From Streptomyces aureoverticillatus (GTDB lineage Bacteria; Actinomycetota; Actinomycetes; Streptomycetales; Streptomycetaceae): 64,000 nucleotides of DNA. The notes under the pieces were generated by a model, which was given only the letters and a program-made list of their open reading frames with translations, made no database searches and was not told where the DNA came from. Position 1 is the stretch's first letter. Each line of letters begins with the position of its first letter. The position numbers were made by a program, and so were the translations under genes. Location: positions 1,054,001 to 1,118,000 of the forward strand of contig NZ_BMSY01000001.1 in NCBI RefSeq assembly GCF_014649395.1. The letters run 5' to 3'. Positions 1 to 10,500 of the stretch are shown piece after piece.

Positions 1-1
1 C

Positions 2-217
2 GCGCGCGCGGCGTGGGGACGCGGGTACGCGACCGCGGCCGCGCGGGCGACGCTGGAGCGGGTGCGGGCGGCGGGCGTGCGGTCGGTGGTCGCGATGATC
101 GACATACGCAACGAACGGTCGATGGCGGTCGCGCGGCGCCTGGGCATGGAGCGCGCGGAGACGTACACGTCGCCCGGCACGGGCGTGACGGCGTACTGCT
201 ACCGGCTCACGTTGTAG
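2..217 (+). CDS. GNAT acetyltransferase, C-terminal part
   Basis: This is the last 71 codons of a gene that begins before the window. The visible end has the typical GNAT finish: a helix rich in Ala/Arg (ATLERVRAAG), then a strand, then an N-x-RS-x-x-VARRLGM segment that in the family forms the last part of the acetyl-CoA site, and a short closing strand (AYCYRLTL). The substrate cannot be told from this fragment. The frame is open to the window edge and stops at TAG 215-217. The next gene on the same strand starts 108 bases later. Confidence 0.75.
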   Translation, partial: ARAAWGRGYATAAARATLERVRAAGVRSVVAMIDIRNERSMAVARRLGMERAETYTSPGTGVTAYCYRLTL

Positions 218-325
218 GGACTCCCCCGGTCGGGTACGCGGTCGCCCCCGGTCGGCTACGCGGTCGTGTCCCGGCCGGGGTTGTGGTCGTGCGTGGCGGA
301 GCTACCCTGCCCCATACCGCTGGGG

Positions 326-691
326 GTGACGCCTGTGCCGAATACACCCGGGCCCGTCGGGCCTCCGGAAGTGCGCGTACCGCGCTTCGTCGGGCTGATG
401 GCGATGGACGCGCGCGAGACGGCCGCCCTGCACGGCGTCCGGCTCACGGCGCCCGACCGGCCCGACTTCCACGACCTGGTGCTCGACCACGTCGTACGCC
501 AATATCCCCCGCCAGACGTGGAGATCCCGCGCGGCGCCGCCGTGACCGTGTGGTTCGACGTGGGCCCGCAGGAGGGCGGGGGCGGCACGGGCGTACGCGA
601 GCCGCGGCGCCCGGCGCCTCCCGGCGGCGGGCTCCGGCGTGAGCTGGACGAGCCGGGGCAGCCGGAGGTGGGGGTCGTCGGCGGGACGTGA
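326..691 (+). CDS. Solitary PASTA-domain protein
   Basis: A 121-residue protein without a visible signal peptide or membrane segment. Residues about 15-75 form one PASTA domain: the VPRFVGLMAMDARETAALHG start, a central DHVVRQYPPPDVEIPRGAAV segment and a closing VTVWFDVG strand. PASTA domains usually sit outside the cell on PknB-type kinases or penicillin-binding proteins and bind muropeptides; here the domain is alone and apparently cytoplasmic, with a Gly/Pro/Arg-rich tail. I chose the GTG at 326 because the frame upstream looks non-coding; an ATG at 266 is also in frame. Family assignment is by motif only and the role is unknown. Confidence 0.7.
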   Translation: MTPVPNTPGPVGPPEVRVPRFVGLMAMDARETAALHGVRLTAPDRPDFHDLVLDHVVRQYPPPDVEIPRGAAVTVWFDVGPQEGGGGTGVREPRRPAPPGGGLRRELDEPGQPEVGVVGGT

Positions 692-765
692 CGGAGGCGG
701 CGCGCGCCTGGGGCGTGCGCCGCCTCGAAGTGCCGTACGCCGGAGGGGTGTCCGGGCTGGCCGGG

Positions 766-3700
766 CTAGCCGGTGAGATGCCAGGTGTCGAGCGCCGTCT
801 GATGCGTCCGCGCGCCGTGTCCGGCCGGCCAGAAGTCCTCGCGCCAGGAGAGCTGGAGCGCGTACTCCGTGCCGTTGTCGGCGATGTAGCTGTGGTTGAT
901 CGCGTGGATGGTGCGGTCCGCGCGGTCCTTGTACGTGTACTCCCAGACCGCGGCCGGGCGCCCCCGGAAGGTGGTGTCCTCCAGGCGGACGCGCCGGTAG
1001 TCGGACTTGTCCGGGTCCTTCTTGGCGTGCACCTCCATGTTCTTGAGGTTTCCGTACGAGGTGTAGTCGGCGTTGTCGATGACGCCGATCTGGAAGTTCT
1101 CCGGGCCGGTCACGCCCGCGTACGTGATCTGCGTCGGGTTGTCGCCCCGCTCCCGGCTCCAGCCGTCGGGGACGGCGAACGAGAAGCCCATGGTGTCGGT
1201 CACGCGCTTCGAACCGGAGGGCACGGGGGCGACGTCGGCGCTGTCGGTGGCACCGTCGTCCGTGCCGCCGTCCGTGCTGCCGTCGGTGCCGCCGTTGTCC
1301 GTCGACGGGTCGGACGGCGTGGGCTGCGCGGCGTCCTCGGTCGGGGCGTCCGACGTCGGCCCCTGGGACGACTCCTCGGTTCGGCTGACGGCCGGCCGAT
1401 CGTCCTTGCCCTTGGCGTCCGACTTGTCGTCGCCGTTGTCCTGCCAGAGCAGGATGCCCGCCGCCGCGCCGCCGCCGACGACGAAGGCTCCGGCGAGCGT
1501 GGCCACCCAGACGCCCGCGCGACCGCGCGGCCTGCGCGCAGCGGGCTGCGGGGCCTGCGGATGGCCGAGTTGGAAGGTGTGGGCGGCGTCGTACGAGGCG
1601 GAGGCGGGGTGTTGGGGCGGGGTGCCGTGGGACGGGGTGCCCGGAGTGCCTGGGGTGGCCGGGGGCGGCGGGCCTGGAGCCGGGACCCCGGCTCCGTGGA
1701 GCGGCAGAGCGCTCTGGGTGGGCGCGGCGTGCGTGTCAGGACGCGCGCCGGGGCCAGAGACGGGGCCCGCGCCGGAGCCAGGGCCCGAGCCAGAGCCCGA
1801 GTCGGGACCCGCTCCGCCCGCCGCGCCAGCGCCCATGCCGAGGCCCACGCCGGAACCGGCCGCACCACCAGCCACACCGCCGACCTCGGGCACCCCAGGC
1901 ACGCCACCGACCCCAGGCGCCCCGCCAAACCCCGGCGGCCCAGGCGGCACGGGCGGTCCGCCCACCCCGCTCCCCTGTCCCGCCATCCGCGCCAGGAGCG
2001 GCCCGACGACCACCGCGCCCGCCACCCACAGCAGCCCGAACAGCAGCGCGTCCGGCAGGCTCACGCCGCCCTCGATGGTGGCCTTGGCCGAGTCACCGCC
2101 GAAGCCCACCTCGCGCGCCGAGGTCTCGACGCTGAACCCGCCGACCGCCGCGAGCAGCAGGAAGAGACCGAAGAACAGTCCGGCGGACAGGATCTGCTCG
2201 CCCCGGCCCGCGCACCGGCGCGCCGCGAGGACGCCGATCGTCAGCGCGCACGCCAGGCCGAGCGCCAACGCGCCGACGACGGCACCGGAGTTGAACAGGT
2301 CACCGAGTTCGGAGAGCCCGAACGAATGGCTCTCCTGGTCGCCGCCGTACGTCGAGCGCCGCCCGGTCGCCTCCGCCTCCAGGGGCGCGCCCCAGCCGAC
2401 GCCGAGTGCCGCGAGACCCAGGTTCGGCAGGATCAACAGCGCGGCGACGTACGGCGAGACGCCGGCGTCCTCCGCGTCGGCCGCGTCGGAGAGGTCGTCG
2501 ATCTGGGTGAGGGCGAGATAGCCGACCGCGGAGGCGAGCACCAGGACGATCGCGAGGGCGCGCAGGGCCACGCCCGCGGCGCGCACGAACGCCTGCGCGC
2601 CGGGGCGCGCGGCCAGCCAGTGCACGAGGTCGTCGCCGTGCAGCACGGCACCGGACACGACGAGCGCCAGCCCGAGCGCGCCGAGCATCGCGAGGAACGG
2701 CGCCGATGACAGCTCGACGCCCTCGATCTCGGGCTGCGCGAACAGCGCGAGCACCAGCACGCCGACGGCGGTCAACACCCCGACGCGCAGGGCCGCTTCG
2801 AGCCCCGCCGTCGTGCCCGTGTGGCTCACGCCGTACGCGGCGGCGCGGGCGCGCAGCCGGTTCCTGAGGATGCGTACGCCGACGAACAGCGCCAGGACGA
2901 ACAGTGCCGTCACCGTGAGCGGGACCAGATGCACCGACATGGTGCCGTCGATCGCGGCGTCGGACGACGAGGTGGAGCCGTCGAACGGCGAGGAACCGTC
3001 GACGCCCCGCTCCTCGCGGCCGGTGAGCGTGACGTCGCCGCCGACCGCCTGGAGCACCGTCGCGAGCGCGATCCGCATCCGGTCGCCGAACCCGACGACG
3101 TCCTCGCCGTCCTGACCGTACGAAGGGATGGCACACCCCGCGGCCGTGATCAGGAGCAACGCCAGTGGCCACAGCGCGGCTTGGGCGGCCCCGGCCCAGT
3201 CGCCGCGCAGCGCCCGCCCGAGGTAGGCGCCCACGGGCGAGGGCCCCGCGGGGGCGGGCGTGTAGCCGGGGGGCGGGGGTGGCGGCGCGAGCGGGGGTGC
3301 GCCGGGGGCGGCCGCGGCCGCCGGGGCGGGGACGCCCGCCGGGGGCGGAGGCGTGGTGGGGGGCGCCGGAGTGGCGGTGGGAGGCGCCGGAGTGGCGGTG
3401 GGAGGCGCCGGGGTGGCTGCGGGCGGAGCGGGCGGAGCGGGGGTCGCCGGTGACTCCGGGGCTGGGGGAACCACCAGGGTCGCGGGGTGGGACGAGGCTT
3501 CGGGGTCCTCGGGAGCTTCCGGGGCCTTGGGGGCTGTGGGGGCCTTGGGGGCTGCGGGGGCTGTGGGGGCCTCGGAGTTTTCGGCGGAGTTCTCGGGGCC
3601 ATCGTCGGCCTCGGCCTCGGACCCGGCCTCTTCGGAATCCTTGGGCGTCGCAGGCGAGTTCGACGCCTCCGAATTCCGCGGCTTCGCCGAGGAGGCGGCG

Positions 3701-3819
3701 GGCGGCACCGCGTCCTCCGGCTCGGCCGCCGGAACCGGATCGCGTTCGCGCCCGCATCTCATGCAGAACCGGGCCTCGTCGGGAGCTGGAGCCCCACAGT
3801 GCGGGCAGGATGACGCCAT
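766..3819 (-). CDS. Large zinc-ribbon multipass membrane protein
   Basis: A 1017-residue protein. Residues 5-22 are a double-CxxC zinc ribbon (CPHCG...FCMRCG). About 180 residues of Pro/Ala/Glu-rich sequence follow, with three near-identical PAPPTAT units encoded by tandem DNA repeats near 3355-3420. Then come several hydrophobic segments to about residue 650, a long Gly/Pro-rich linker, one strong membrane segment near 765-790, and an acidic Ser/Thr linker. A compact C-terminal domain (about 871-1017, MGFSFAVPDGW...) probably lies outside the cell. The start ATG at 3819 has a GGAGC ribosome site. Function is unknown. The layout suggests a cytoplasmic sensor head joined to an extracellular domain. 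Confidence 0.8.
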   Translation of the reverse strand: MASSCPHCGAPAPDEARFCMRCGRERDPVPAAEPEDAVPPAASSAKPRNSEASNSPATPKDSEEAGSEAEADDGPENSAENSEAPTAPAAPKAPTAPKAPEAPEDPEASSHPATLVVPPAPESPATPAPPAPPAATPAPPTATPAPPTATPAPPTTPPPPAGVPAPAAAAAPGAPPLAPPPPPPGYTPAPAGPSPVGAYLGRALRGDWAGAAQAALWPLALLLITAAGCAIPSYGQDGEDVVGFGDRMRIALATVLQAVGGDVTLTGREERGVDGSSPFDGSTSSSDAAIDGTMSVHLVPLTVTALFVLALFVGVRILRNRLRARAAAYGVSHTGTTAGLEAALRVGVLTAVGVLVLALFAQPEIEGVELSSAPFLAMLGALGLALVVSGAVLHGDDLVHWLAARPGAQAFVRAAGVALRALAIVLVLASAVGYLALTQIDDLSDAADAEDAGVSPYVAALLILPNLGLAALGVGWGAPLEAEATGRRSTYGGDQESHSFGLSELGDLFNSGAVVGALALGLACALTIGVLAARRCAGRGEQILSAGLFFGLFLLLAAVGGFSVETSAREVGFGGDSAKATIEGGVSLPDALLFGLLWVAGAVVVGPLLARMAGQGSGVGGPPVPPGPPGFGGAPGVGGVPGVPEVGGVAGGAAGSGVGLGMGAGAAGGAGPDSGSGSGPGSGAGPVSGPGARPDTHAAPTQSALPLHGAGVPAPGPPPPATPGTPGTPSHGTPPQHPASASYDAAHTFQLGHPQAPQPAARRPRGRAGVWVATLAGAFVVGGGAAAGILLWQDNGDDKSDAKGKDDRPAVSRTEESSQGPTSDAPTEDAAQPTPSDPSTDNGGTDGSTDGGTDDGATDSADVAPVPSGSKRVTDTMGFSFAVPDGWSRERGDNPTQITYAGVTGPENFQIGVIDNADYTSYGNLKNMEVHAKKDPDKSDYRRVRLEDTTFRGRPAAVWEYTYKDRADRTIHAINHSYIADNGTEYALQLSWREDFWPAGHGARTHQTALDTWHLTG

Positions 3820-3958
3820 CGGAAAGCTCCGTTATGGGGAGAAACATCAGGGGACGTGATCGGCGTGCGCCGACCGTCACACCCCGACCACAGCAAGTGG
3901 CCAGGACATATCAACTGACACATCTTCTCCGGCAAACGGTTCCCGTCAACTCCCTTGC

Positions 3959-4000
3959 GCGGAAGCTGTTCCCGGGAAGCTGCGGAAGCTGTTCCCGGGA
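3959..4000. repeat. Two 19-bp direct repeats with an internal palindrome
   Basis: The unit GCGGAAGCTGTTCCCGGGA occurs at 3959-3977 and 3982-4000, period 23. Each copy contains the palindromic core TTCCCGGGA. The repeats lie in the 206-base gap between the menG stop and the start of the zinc-ribbon gene, on the side nearer menG. They may be an operator pair or part of the menG transcript end; nothing decides between these. Confidence 0.6.
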
Positions 4001-4025
4001 GGCTGGGGCGCGCTGGGGACGGGCC

Positions 4026-4721
4026 CTAGTCCCGCTTGAATCCGCGGTGCAGCGCGACGACCCCGCCGGTGAGGTTTCGGTAGGCCACCTTCGACCAGCC
4101 CGCCTCCTGAAGCAGGGCGGCGAGCTCGGGCTGGTTGGGCCACGAACGGATGGACTCGGCGAGATAGACGTACGCGTCCGGGTTGGAGCAGACCGTACGC
4201 GCGACGGGCGGCAGCGCACGCATCAAGTACTCGATGTAGACCGTGCGGAACGGCCCCCACGTCGGCTCCGAGAACTCACAGATGACGACGCGTCCGCCGG
4301 GCCGGGTCACCCGGTACATCTCGCGCAGCGCGGCGACCGTGTCCTGGACGTTGCGCAGGCCGAAGGAGATCGTGACGGCGTCGAACGTGTCGTCCTTGAA
4401 CGGCAGCTTCATCGCGTCGCCCGCGGTGAACGGCATCCACGGGTGCCGCTGCTTGCCGACGCTCAGCATGCCGAGCGAGAAGTCGCACGGCACGACGTAC
4501 GCGCCTGCCCGCGCGAACGGCTGCGACGACGTGGCCGTGCCCGCCGCCAGGTCCAGGACCTTCTGCGCCGGCCTCGCGTCCACCGCCTGCGCGACCGCCT
4601 TGCGCCAGAGGCGGGCCTGGCCGAGCGAGATCACGTCGTTGGTCAGGTCGTACCGTTCCGCCACGTCGTCGAACATGGAGGCGACTTCGTGCGGCTGCTT
4701 GTCCAAGGAGGCTCGGGTCAC
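4026..4721 (-). CDS. menG: Demethylmenaquinone methyltransferase MenG/UbiE
   Basis: A 231-residue class I SAM methyltransferase that performs the final C-methylation of demethylmenaquinone. Seen: the opening [20 protein letters not shown], the family signature [15 protein letters not shown], the SAM motif VLDLAAGTA, the acidic GDAMKLPF and [14 protein letters not shown], typical of UbiE/MenG. The GTG at 4721 is chosen because it gives the usual family length; the frame continues upstream for about 55 codons but that stretch is low-complexity and runs into an intergenic repeat. The nearby mqnC and mqnA genes supply the rest of a futalosine-type menaquinone route. Confidence 0.93.
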   Translation of the reverse strand: MTRASLDKQPHEVASMFDDVAERYDLTNDVISLGQARLWRKAVAQAVDARPAQKVLDLAAGTATSSQPFARAGAYVVPCDFSLGMLSVGKQRHPWMPFTAGDAMKLPFKDDTFDAVTISFGLRNVQDTVAALREMYRVTRPGGRVVICEFSEPTWGPFRTVYIEYLMRALPPVARTVCSNPDAYVYLAESIRSWPNQPELAALLQEAGWSKVAYRNLTGGVVALHRGFKRD

Positions 4722-4835
4722 CCGGCCTATTGTGTCAGGCCGGTCTTCTTCCTCGGCGGTGGCCTTCTTCGCCTGCGGCGGGCTCTTCGCCTGCGGCGGG
4801 CTGGGCGCGGGAGCGTCTGCCGTGTTCCGGGCTTT

Positions 4836-4886
4836 GGCGGGTGCGGGTTGTTTTTTGGTTGCTCGCGCAGTTCCCCGCGCCCCCAT
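4836..4886. repeat. Dispersed Streptomyces-type intergenic repeat
   Basis: Read on the minus strand this stretch is a C/G-flanked block with GGGGAACTGCGCGAGCAACC followed by an A-rich run, a sequence I recognise from memory as widely scattered between genes in Streptomyces genomes. It separates menG from the upstream amidohydrolase-like gene and argues against the long upstream extension of menG. The recognition is from general knowledge, not from a search. Confidence 0.5.
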
Positions 4887-4902
4887 TCCTGTCCCGTCGC
4901 CG

Positions 4903-5445
4903 TCAGCGGCGCCGGTACACCAGGCGGCCGCCGATCGCCGTCGCCATGCAGGTGCCGTCGGGGGCCAGTACCGCGAAGTCCGCGTCTGCCCCGGGCTCGG
5001 GTGGGCCGACCGGACGGTCGCGGAGGCCGGAGCGGGTCACGGCCGTGCGGACCGCGGGGTGGGTGAACGGGCCCCTCAAGGCGGTCGTGCCCGTCGCGAG
5101 CAGGCGTTGGATTCCCCGTCTCGCGCTCGCGCCCCAGCGGGTGTCCGGCATGTCCAGGGCGGCGAGGGCGGCGCCGGTCAGCGGCTCGGTGCCTAGGGCG
5201 TCGGCCTCGCGGGGGTCGGGCCAGTACGTGGACTCCAGGAGGGCGACCGCGTTCGGCTCGTACCGGCCGGGGGTCAGGATCCCGTCGTCCCATTCGCGGA
5301 CGCGAGCCCGCTCTCCGTACGCCGCCAGCAGGTCCTCGTACGGACCCACGGCGGCGAACCGCGCGCCGTCGACGACCACGGCGTGGCCGAGGGCGATCGC
5401 GCCCTCGTGCGCCCCGACCCCGCGCACCCGGTGAATGGTCAGCAA
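4903..5445 (-). CDS. Imidazolonepropionase-like amidohydrolase-domain protein
   Basis: A 180-residue protein. It has the N-terminal composite-domain strands of the amidohydrolase superfamily ([19 protein letters not shown]) and the C-terminal strand block ([26 protein letters not shown]), but almost none of the metal-binding TIM barrel between them: no HxH motif is visible. It is therefore unlikely to be an active hydrolase of the usual kind. The TTG at 5445 is the start that begins the conserved strand. The gene starts 15 bases after the mqnC stop on the same strand, so it is probably cotranscribed with mqnC. Its link to menaquinone synthesis is only positional. Confidence 0.75.
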   Translation of the reverse strand: MLTIHRVRGVGAHEGAIALGHAVVVDGARFAAVGPYEDLLAAYGERARVREWDDGILTPGRYEPNAVALLESTYWPDPREADALGTEPLTGAALAALDMPDTRWGASARRGIQRLLATGTTALRGPFTHPAVRTAVTRSGLRDRPVGPPEPGADADFAVLAPDGTCMATAIGGRLVYRRR

Positions 5446-5460
5446 GGCGGCGTCGGCCCG

Positions 5461-6660
5461 CTAGTTCGCGGAGAGGAGCTTGAGCTCCGGGTGCGCCGTG
5501 CCGCCCTCGATCGCCGTGGAGGAGATGTGCGAGGCGACGCGCTCGTCGACCGGGTCGTTCGCCGGGTCGTCGTGCACGACGAGGTGCTCGTACGTCGTGG
5601 CGCGCTGGGCCGGGACCCGGTCCGCCGTACGGATCATGTCGATCATCTCGGCCAGGTTGGAGCGGTGCTTGGCGCCCGCCGAGGAGACCACGTTCTCCTC
5701 CAGCATCACCGAGCCGAGGTCGTCCGCGCCGTAGTGCAGGGTGAGCTGGCCGGCCTCCTTGCCGGTGGTCAGCCAGGAGCCCTGGATGTGCGCGACGTTG
5801 TCGAGGAAGATCCGGGCGATCGCGATCATGCGCAGATACTCGAAGACCGAGGCCTGCGTGCGGCCCTTGAGGTGGTTGTTCTCGGGCTGGTACGTGTACG
5901 GGATGAAGGCCCGGAAGCCACCCGTCCGGTCCTGTACGTCGCGGATCATGCGCAGGTGCTCGATGCGCTCGGCGTTCGTCTCGCCGGTGCCCATGAGCAT
6001 CGTGGACGTGGATTCCACGCCCAGGTTGTGCGCCGTCTCCATGATCTCCAGCCAGCGCTCGCCGGACTCCTTGAGCGGGGCGATCGCCTTGCGCGGCCGC
6101 TCCGGCAGCAGCTCCGCGCCCGCGCCCGCGAAGGAGTCGAGCCCGGCGGCGTTGATCCGCTGGATGGCCTCCTCGACGGAGACCTTGGAGATCCGGGCCA
6201 TGTGCTCGACCTCGGACGCGCCGAGGGAGTGGATGACCAGCTGCGGGAACGCCTTCTTGATGGCGCTGAAGTGCTTCTCGTAGTACTCGACGCCGAAGTC
6301 CGGGTGGTGCCCGCCCTGGAACATGATCTGCGTGCCGCCGAGCTCGACCGTCTCCGCGCAGCGGCGCAGGATGTCGTCGAGGTCGCGCGTCCAGCCCTTC
6401 TTGGTGTCCTTCGGGGCCGCGTAGAACGCGCAGAACTTGCACGCCGTCACACAGACGTTCGTGTAGTTGATGTTCCGCTCGATGATGTACGTCGCGATGT
6501 GCTCGGTGCCCGCGTAGCGACGGCGGCGGACGGCGTCGGCGGCGGCGCCGAGCGCGTGCAGCGGGGCGTCCCGGTACAGGTCGAGCGCCTCTTCGGCGCT
6601 GATCCGTCCGCCGGCGGCGGCACGGTCGAGGACGGACTGGAGGTCGGCCTTCTCGGTCAC
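5461..6660 (-). CDS. mqnC: Cyclic dehypoxanthinyl futalosine synthase MqnC
   Basis: A 399-residue radical SAM enzyme that cyclises dehypoxanthine futalosine in the futalosine menaquinone pathway. The iron-sulphur motif CxxxCxxC is at Cys70, Cys74 and Cys77 (CVTACKFC), after IERNINYTNV. Further family blocks are FQGGHHPDFGVEYYE, GAGAELL and MGTGETNAERIEHL. The GTG at 6660 is preceded by a clear GAAAGGGA ribosome site; the frame extends 18 codons upstream without support. menG lies two genes away and mqnA lies 27 kb further on. Confidence 0.95.
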   Translation of the reverse strand: MTEKADLQSVLDRAAAGGRISAEEALDLYRDAPLHALGAAADAVRRRRYAGTEHIATYIIERNINYTNVCVTACKFCAFYAAPKDTKKGWTRDLDDILRRCAETVELGGTQIMFQGGHHPDFGVEYYEKHFSAIKKAFPQLVIHSLGASEVEHMARISKVSVEEAIQRINAAGLDSFAGAGAELLPERPRKAIAPLKESGERWLEIMETAHNLGVESTSTMLMGTGETNAERIEHLRMIRDVQDRTGGFRAFIPYTYQPENNHLKGRTQASVFEYLRMIAIARIFLDNVAHIQGSWLTTGKEAGQLTLHYGADDLGSVMLEENVVSSAGAKHRSNLAEMIDMIRTADRVPAQRATTYEHLVVHDDPANDPVDERVASHISSTAIEGGTAHPELKLLSAN

Positions 6661-6790
6661 CGGGGCGTCCCTTTCGTCAGGACCATCGGGGCCATAGGGC
6701 TTCGTCGGGTCCATATGGGCCGTATGGGGGCGGACAGATCTTCTTCAGCGTACGCCAGCCCTCCCGGCCGCCGGTGGCGGGGCGTCCGCG

Positions 6791-7519
6791 TCAGGCGGCG
6801 TACGCCCCGAGGAGCAGCGCGGCGAACGCGCCGCCCAGCAGGAACGGGCCGAACGCGATCGCCGTCCTGCGGCCCGCCTTGCGCACGGCGACGAGCCAGC
6901 CCCCGTAGACCGCCGCGCACACGAAGCCCGCGAACGTGCCGAGCAGCAGCACGCCCCAGCCGTACCAGCCGAGCGCGGCGCCGAGCGCCAGCGCGAGCTT
7001 CACGTCACCGAACGCCATGCCGTTGGGGTTGATCAGGAACAGCACGAAGTAGCCGCCGCTGAGTATGAGCGTGCCGAGCACAGCCGTCGTCCAGGAGCCG
7101 CCCTGCCCCGGCAGGACCGCGGCCACACCGAGCAGCGCCAGGGCCGTGGCCGCCATCGGCAGGGTCAGGACGTCCGGCAGGCGCATCACGGCGAAGTCGA
7201 CGACCGCGAGGACGACGGCGGGCGGGGTCAGGAGCAGCCACACCACGAGCTCCGGCCGGGCGCCCGTGGCGGCCGCGAGCACCGCGCACACCACCGCCGT
7301 GACCGGGGCGAGGATCGCCGCCCGAGGGCCGTACCGACTGCCGTCCGGGCAGACGTTGCGACCACCGAGCCAGCCCTTGACCTCGTGCTCCCCGTCCGGG
7401 CAGCGGGAGTGCCAGGGCTCTCCGGCGGGGGCGGAGAAGCGGTACGCGGCGCGGGGCAGCAGCAGGCCCGCGGCGGCGCCCCAGAGGGCTGCCCCGATGA
7501 CGATCAGGGTCTGCTGCAC
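6791..7519 (-). CDS. Prepilin peptidase (A24 family) of the Tad pilus
   Basis: A 242-residue polytopic membrane protein with about seven hydrophobic segments. The two catalytic aspartate regions of type IV prepilin peptidases are visible: VVDFAVMRLPDVLTLP, corresponding to the family D-x(n)-P-x-x-LT motif, and NPNGMAFGDVKLALALG, the GD motif. It would cleave the Flp pilin and TadE-type pseudopilins of the operon after glycine. The GTG at 7519 begins the first membrane helix (QQTLIVIGAALWG). It is the last gene of the Tad cluster, 52 bases after the LysM-BTAD gene. Confidence 0.88.
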   Translation of the reverse strand: MQQTLIVIGAALWGAAAGLLLPRAAYRFSAPAGEPWHSRCPDGEHEVKGWLGGRNVCPDGSRYGPRAAILAPVTAVVCAVLAAATGARPELVVWLLLTPPAVVLAVVDFAVMRLPDVLTLPMAATALALLGVAAVLPGQGGSWTTAVLGTLILSGGYFVLFLINPNGMAFGDVKLALALGAALGWYGWGVLLLGTFAGFVCAAVYGGWLVAVRKAGRRTAIAFGPFLLGGAFAALLLGAYAA

Positions 7520-7571
7520 GGTGCGCTCCGGTTCGGGTTCGTTTGTCCAAAGGGCGGCGGGAAGGCCGGGG

Positions 7572-10500
7572 TCACCCCGCCGACGCGGCCCCCGCCCGCC
7601 AGGCGGGCAGCAACTCGTCGAGGAGCGCCTCCGTCCGCGGAGGCAGCCCGCGCGCACCGCTGCGGGCGACCAGATCCGCGGCGAGCGACCGCAGCCGCGC
7701 GGGGTCCCCCACCGCGTGCGTCGCGCGCAGCAGCTCGTTCCAGAGCCGCTCGTCGCCCGGCGCGGAGCCGAGCGCCGCGTTCAGCGCCTCGATCGCCTTC
7801 TCGGCGCGGTCCTTCTCCAGGTGGAACTCGGACAGCGCGAGCCCGATGTCCGCGACAAGGAGCGGCAGTTGGGCGTCGATGATCTCGTGCGTGAGCCAGC
7901 CGTACCGCCCCTGCGGCCGGTCCGCGAGCAGCGGCCCCCGCACCAGCACCAGGGCGTCCGTGAGCATCCGCCCCCGCACGGCGCGGTTGCCGGACCCGCG
8001 GCCCTGCGTCGCCTCGTGGTACAGCGACCGCAGCACGTCCAGGTCGGACACCACGGACTTGGCGAGTTTGAGCCGGCCGGTCTCGTCGGACCGCAGCCGC
8101 GGCGAACCGTCGGGGTCGCTGCCGAGCCAGTCCCGCAGCCGGTCCACGAGGGCGTCGCGCACGTCGTCGGTGACCCCGCGCGGCCACAGCGCGGAGGCGA
8201 GCACCCGCGGGTGCACCCCTTCGCGGTGGAGCAGCAGCAGCGCCAGCGCCTCGTGCAGCAGCGCGCTGCGCTCGCCGTCCGGAGTCTCCAGGCCGATGAT
8301 CTCGTACGAGCCGACGAGGCGGGCGTACACCGCGGGTCGCCCCTGCTCGCTGACGTCCACGAGGAACGGCGGGGCCACCGCCGCGCCGCCGTCCGAGCCG
8401 TCGCCGCCGCCCCCGGGGCGGGGGTCGGCGTCGACGAACAGCTCGACCACCGCGCGCCGCAGCGCGTCCGGCAGCCGCTGCGCCTCGAGTTCGAGGCCGA
8501 GCAGCGGGGCGACCAGCTTGCCCTCGCCGGTGATCCGCATCTCCCAGGCGGCGCCGGGCAGGTCGCCGGAGTCGGAACCGACCAGGTAGCCGATGCCGAG
8601 GCGGCTCGCGTCGGCGGCCAGTTCGGCGAGCTTGACGGCGTCCTCGGCGCTCGGGCCGTCCGCGAGCAGCACCAGGTGCGGGGCCCAGCGGGTGTGCTGG
8701 GCCGGGCCGGTGCGGCCGGTGAGCACCGAGTCGTGGCCGGCCGCGCCGAGCGCGCCGCGCCGCTGCCGGGTCTCGGCCTCCATCGTCTCGATGAGCGCCT
8801 CGACGTCCTCCAGGTGGCGCAGCCGGTTCGGCGCGAGCGGCGTGAGGTCGTCGCCGAAGCCGACGAGCGTGATCGTCATGCGGTCCGACCAGCCGTTGGT
8901 GGCCAGTTCGGCGGCGACGGACGCGAACACGGCCGCGCGGTCCGCCGCGGTGCCGGCGAGCGACACGATGCCGGGCACGGCCTCCAGGTTGAGCAGCAGG
9001 CGCGAGTCGTCCATGGTGCCGAGGCAGACCAGGCCGGGGTAGGGCGCGGCGGTGTCCACGTCCCCGAACCGCCCGGCGTCCGTGCGGGCGAGCGTCCAGA
9101 ACGTCTCGTCCTGCCCCAACTGCCAGGGCGCGGGCGGGCGTCCGGACGGCTGGGCGAGCTGGAGGTGCAGGTCGCCGTTGCTGAGCCAGGCCGCGTACAC
9201 CGTCGGCAGCGGGCGGGATTCCTCCGCGAGCGCGGCGGCGAGGCCGCGCAGGGAGCGGTCCAGGAGGCGCACGCCCTCGGGGTCGGCGCCCACGAGCAGC
9301 GCGTCCTGCGCGTCGGCCGCGCTGCCGGTCGGTGTCGGCGGCTCCATGCCGCGGCGCAGGCCCACGGTGCCCATCGCGGACTGCCACAGGGCGTGCCGGC
9401 GGCGCCGGCCGAGGGCGCCGAGCAGTCCGGCGGCGAGCAGCGGCGCCCCGATGAGCGCCTCGGGCAGCCCGAAGGAGGAGTCCGACGAGCCCGAAGCGTC
9501 CGCCGACTCCTCGGCTCCGGCGGGCGTCTCCTTGCCGCCGCCCTGGCCGGTCTCCTTGCCGTCCCCGCGCCCGGCGCCGTCAGGACGCTGCTCGGGAATG
9601 GTGATGTGCGTCGTGTCCCGGTCGACGGAACCGCCGCCGCCCTGCCGGTCGCCGCCCTCCTGGGCGCCGCCGCCCTGGCGCTGGTCCCCGGACTTGGCGT
9701 AGTCGGAGATCTGCTCGCGGACTTCCTCGGACACCTTGGGGGCGTCGTCGGGCATCTCCACCAGTTCGCCGCCGTGCGCGTCGGCGGGCATCTCCATGAT
9801 CCAGCCGGGTCGGATCAGGCTGGCCTCGGAGAGCCGTGAACCGTCGGGCTGCTCGCGGTCCTTGTTGAGCTGGTAGATCTCCTTGTACCGCCGGCCGTCG
9901 CCGAGGTGGCGCTCCGCTATCTCCCAGAGCGAGTCGTGGTGGCGTCCCTCGGGGGGCTGGATGCGGTAGAACTTCGTGTCCCCGTCCTGCCCGGTGCCCG
10001 CCTTGGCGGCGGCGTGGCCCGCCTGCTCCGCGAGCGCGCCCGCGGCGCTCGCCGCCGCGGACTGCTGGTCCTGGCCGAACACCCCCGGCGTCTGCTGCGC
10101 GGCCGCCGCGGCCGGCTTCTGGTTGCCCTCCAGGGACTGCCCGAACTGCGAGAGCCCCGGCGCGAAGCTCGCCGCCGTGGCGCCGACGAGCAGCAGCGCC
10201 GCGACGAGCTGGCGCGCGAGCACCTGGCTCGGCCCGGCCCCCGGCACCCGCCCCGGCATGCCGACGCCGGACAGCGCCGCCTTCACCTCCACGAGCACGC
10301 ACGCGGTGAACTGGGCCCAGGCGAGCCAGACCACCACGGTCAGCACGTTGATGAACGTGCCGACGGTGATCTCCTGCTGCAGCCAGTCCAACGACGGCGC
10401 CCCGCCGGGCAGCGGCCACCCCACGAAATACGCGAGCGCACCGGGCACGCCGACGACCAGCGCGGCGAGCGCCACGAAGGCGAGGAACGCCTTGACGAAG

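Noticed and set aside
688..2709. A 673-codon plus-strand open frame
   Set aside because: It is the antisense shadow of the zinc-ribbon membrane protein gene; the composition (Arg/Gly/Val-rich, no motifs) is typical of GC-rich antisense frames.
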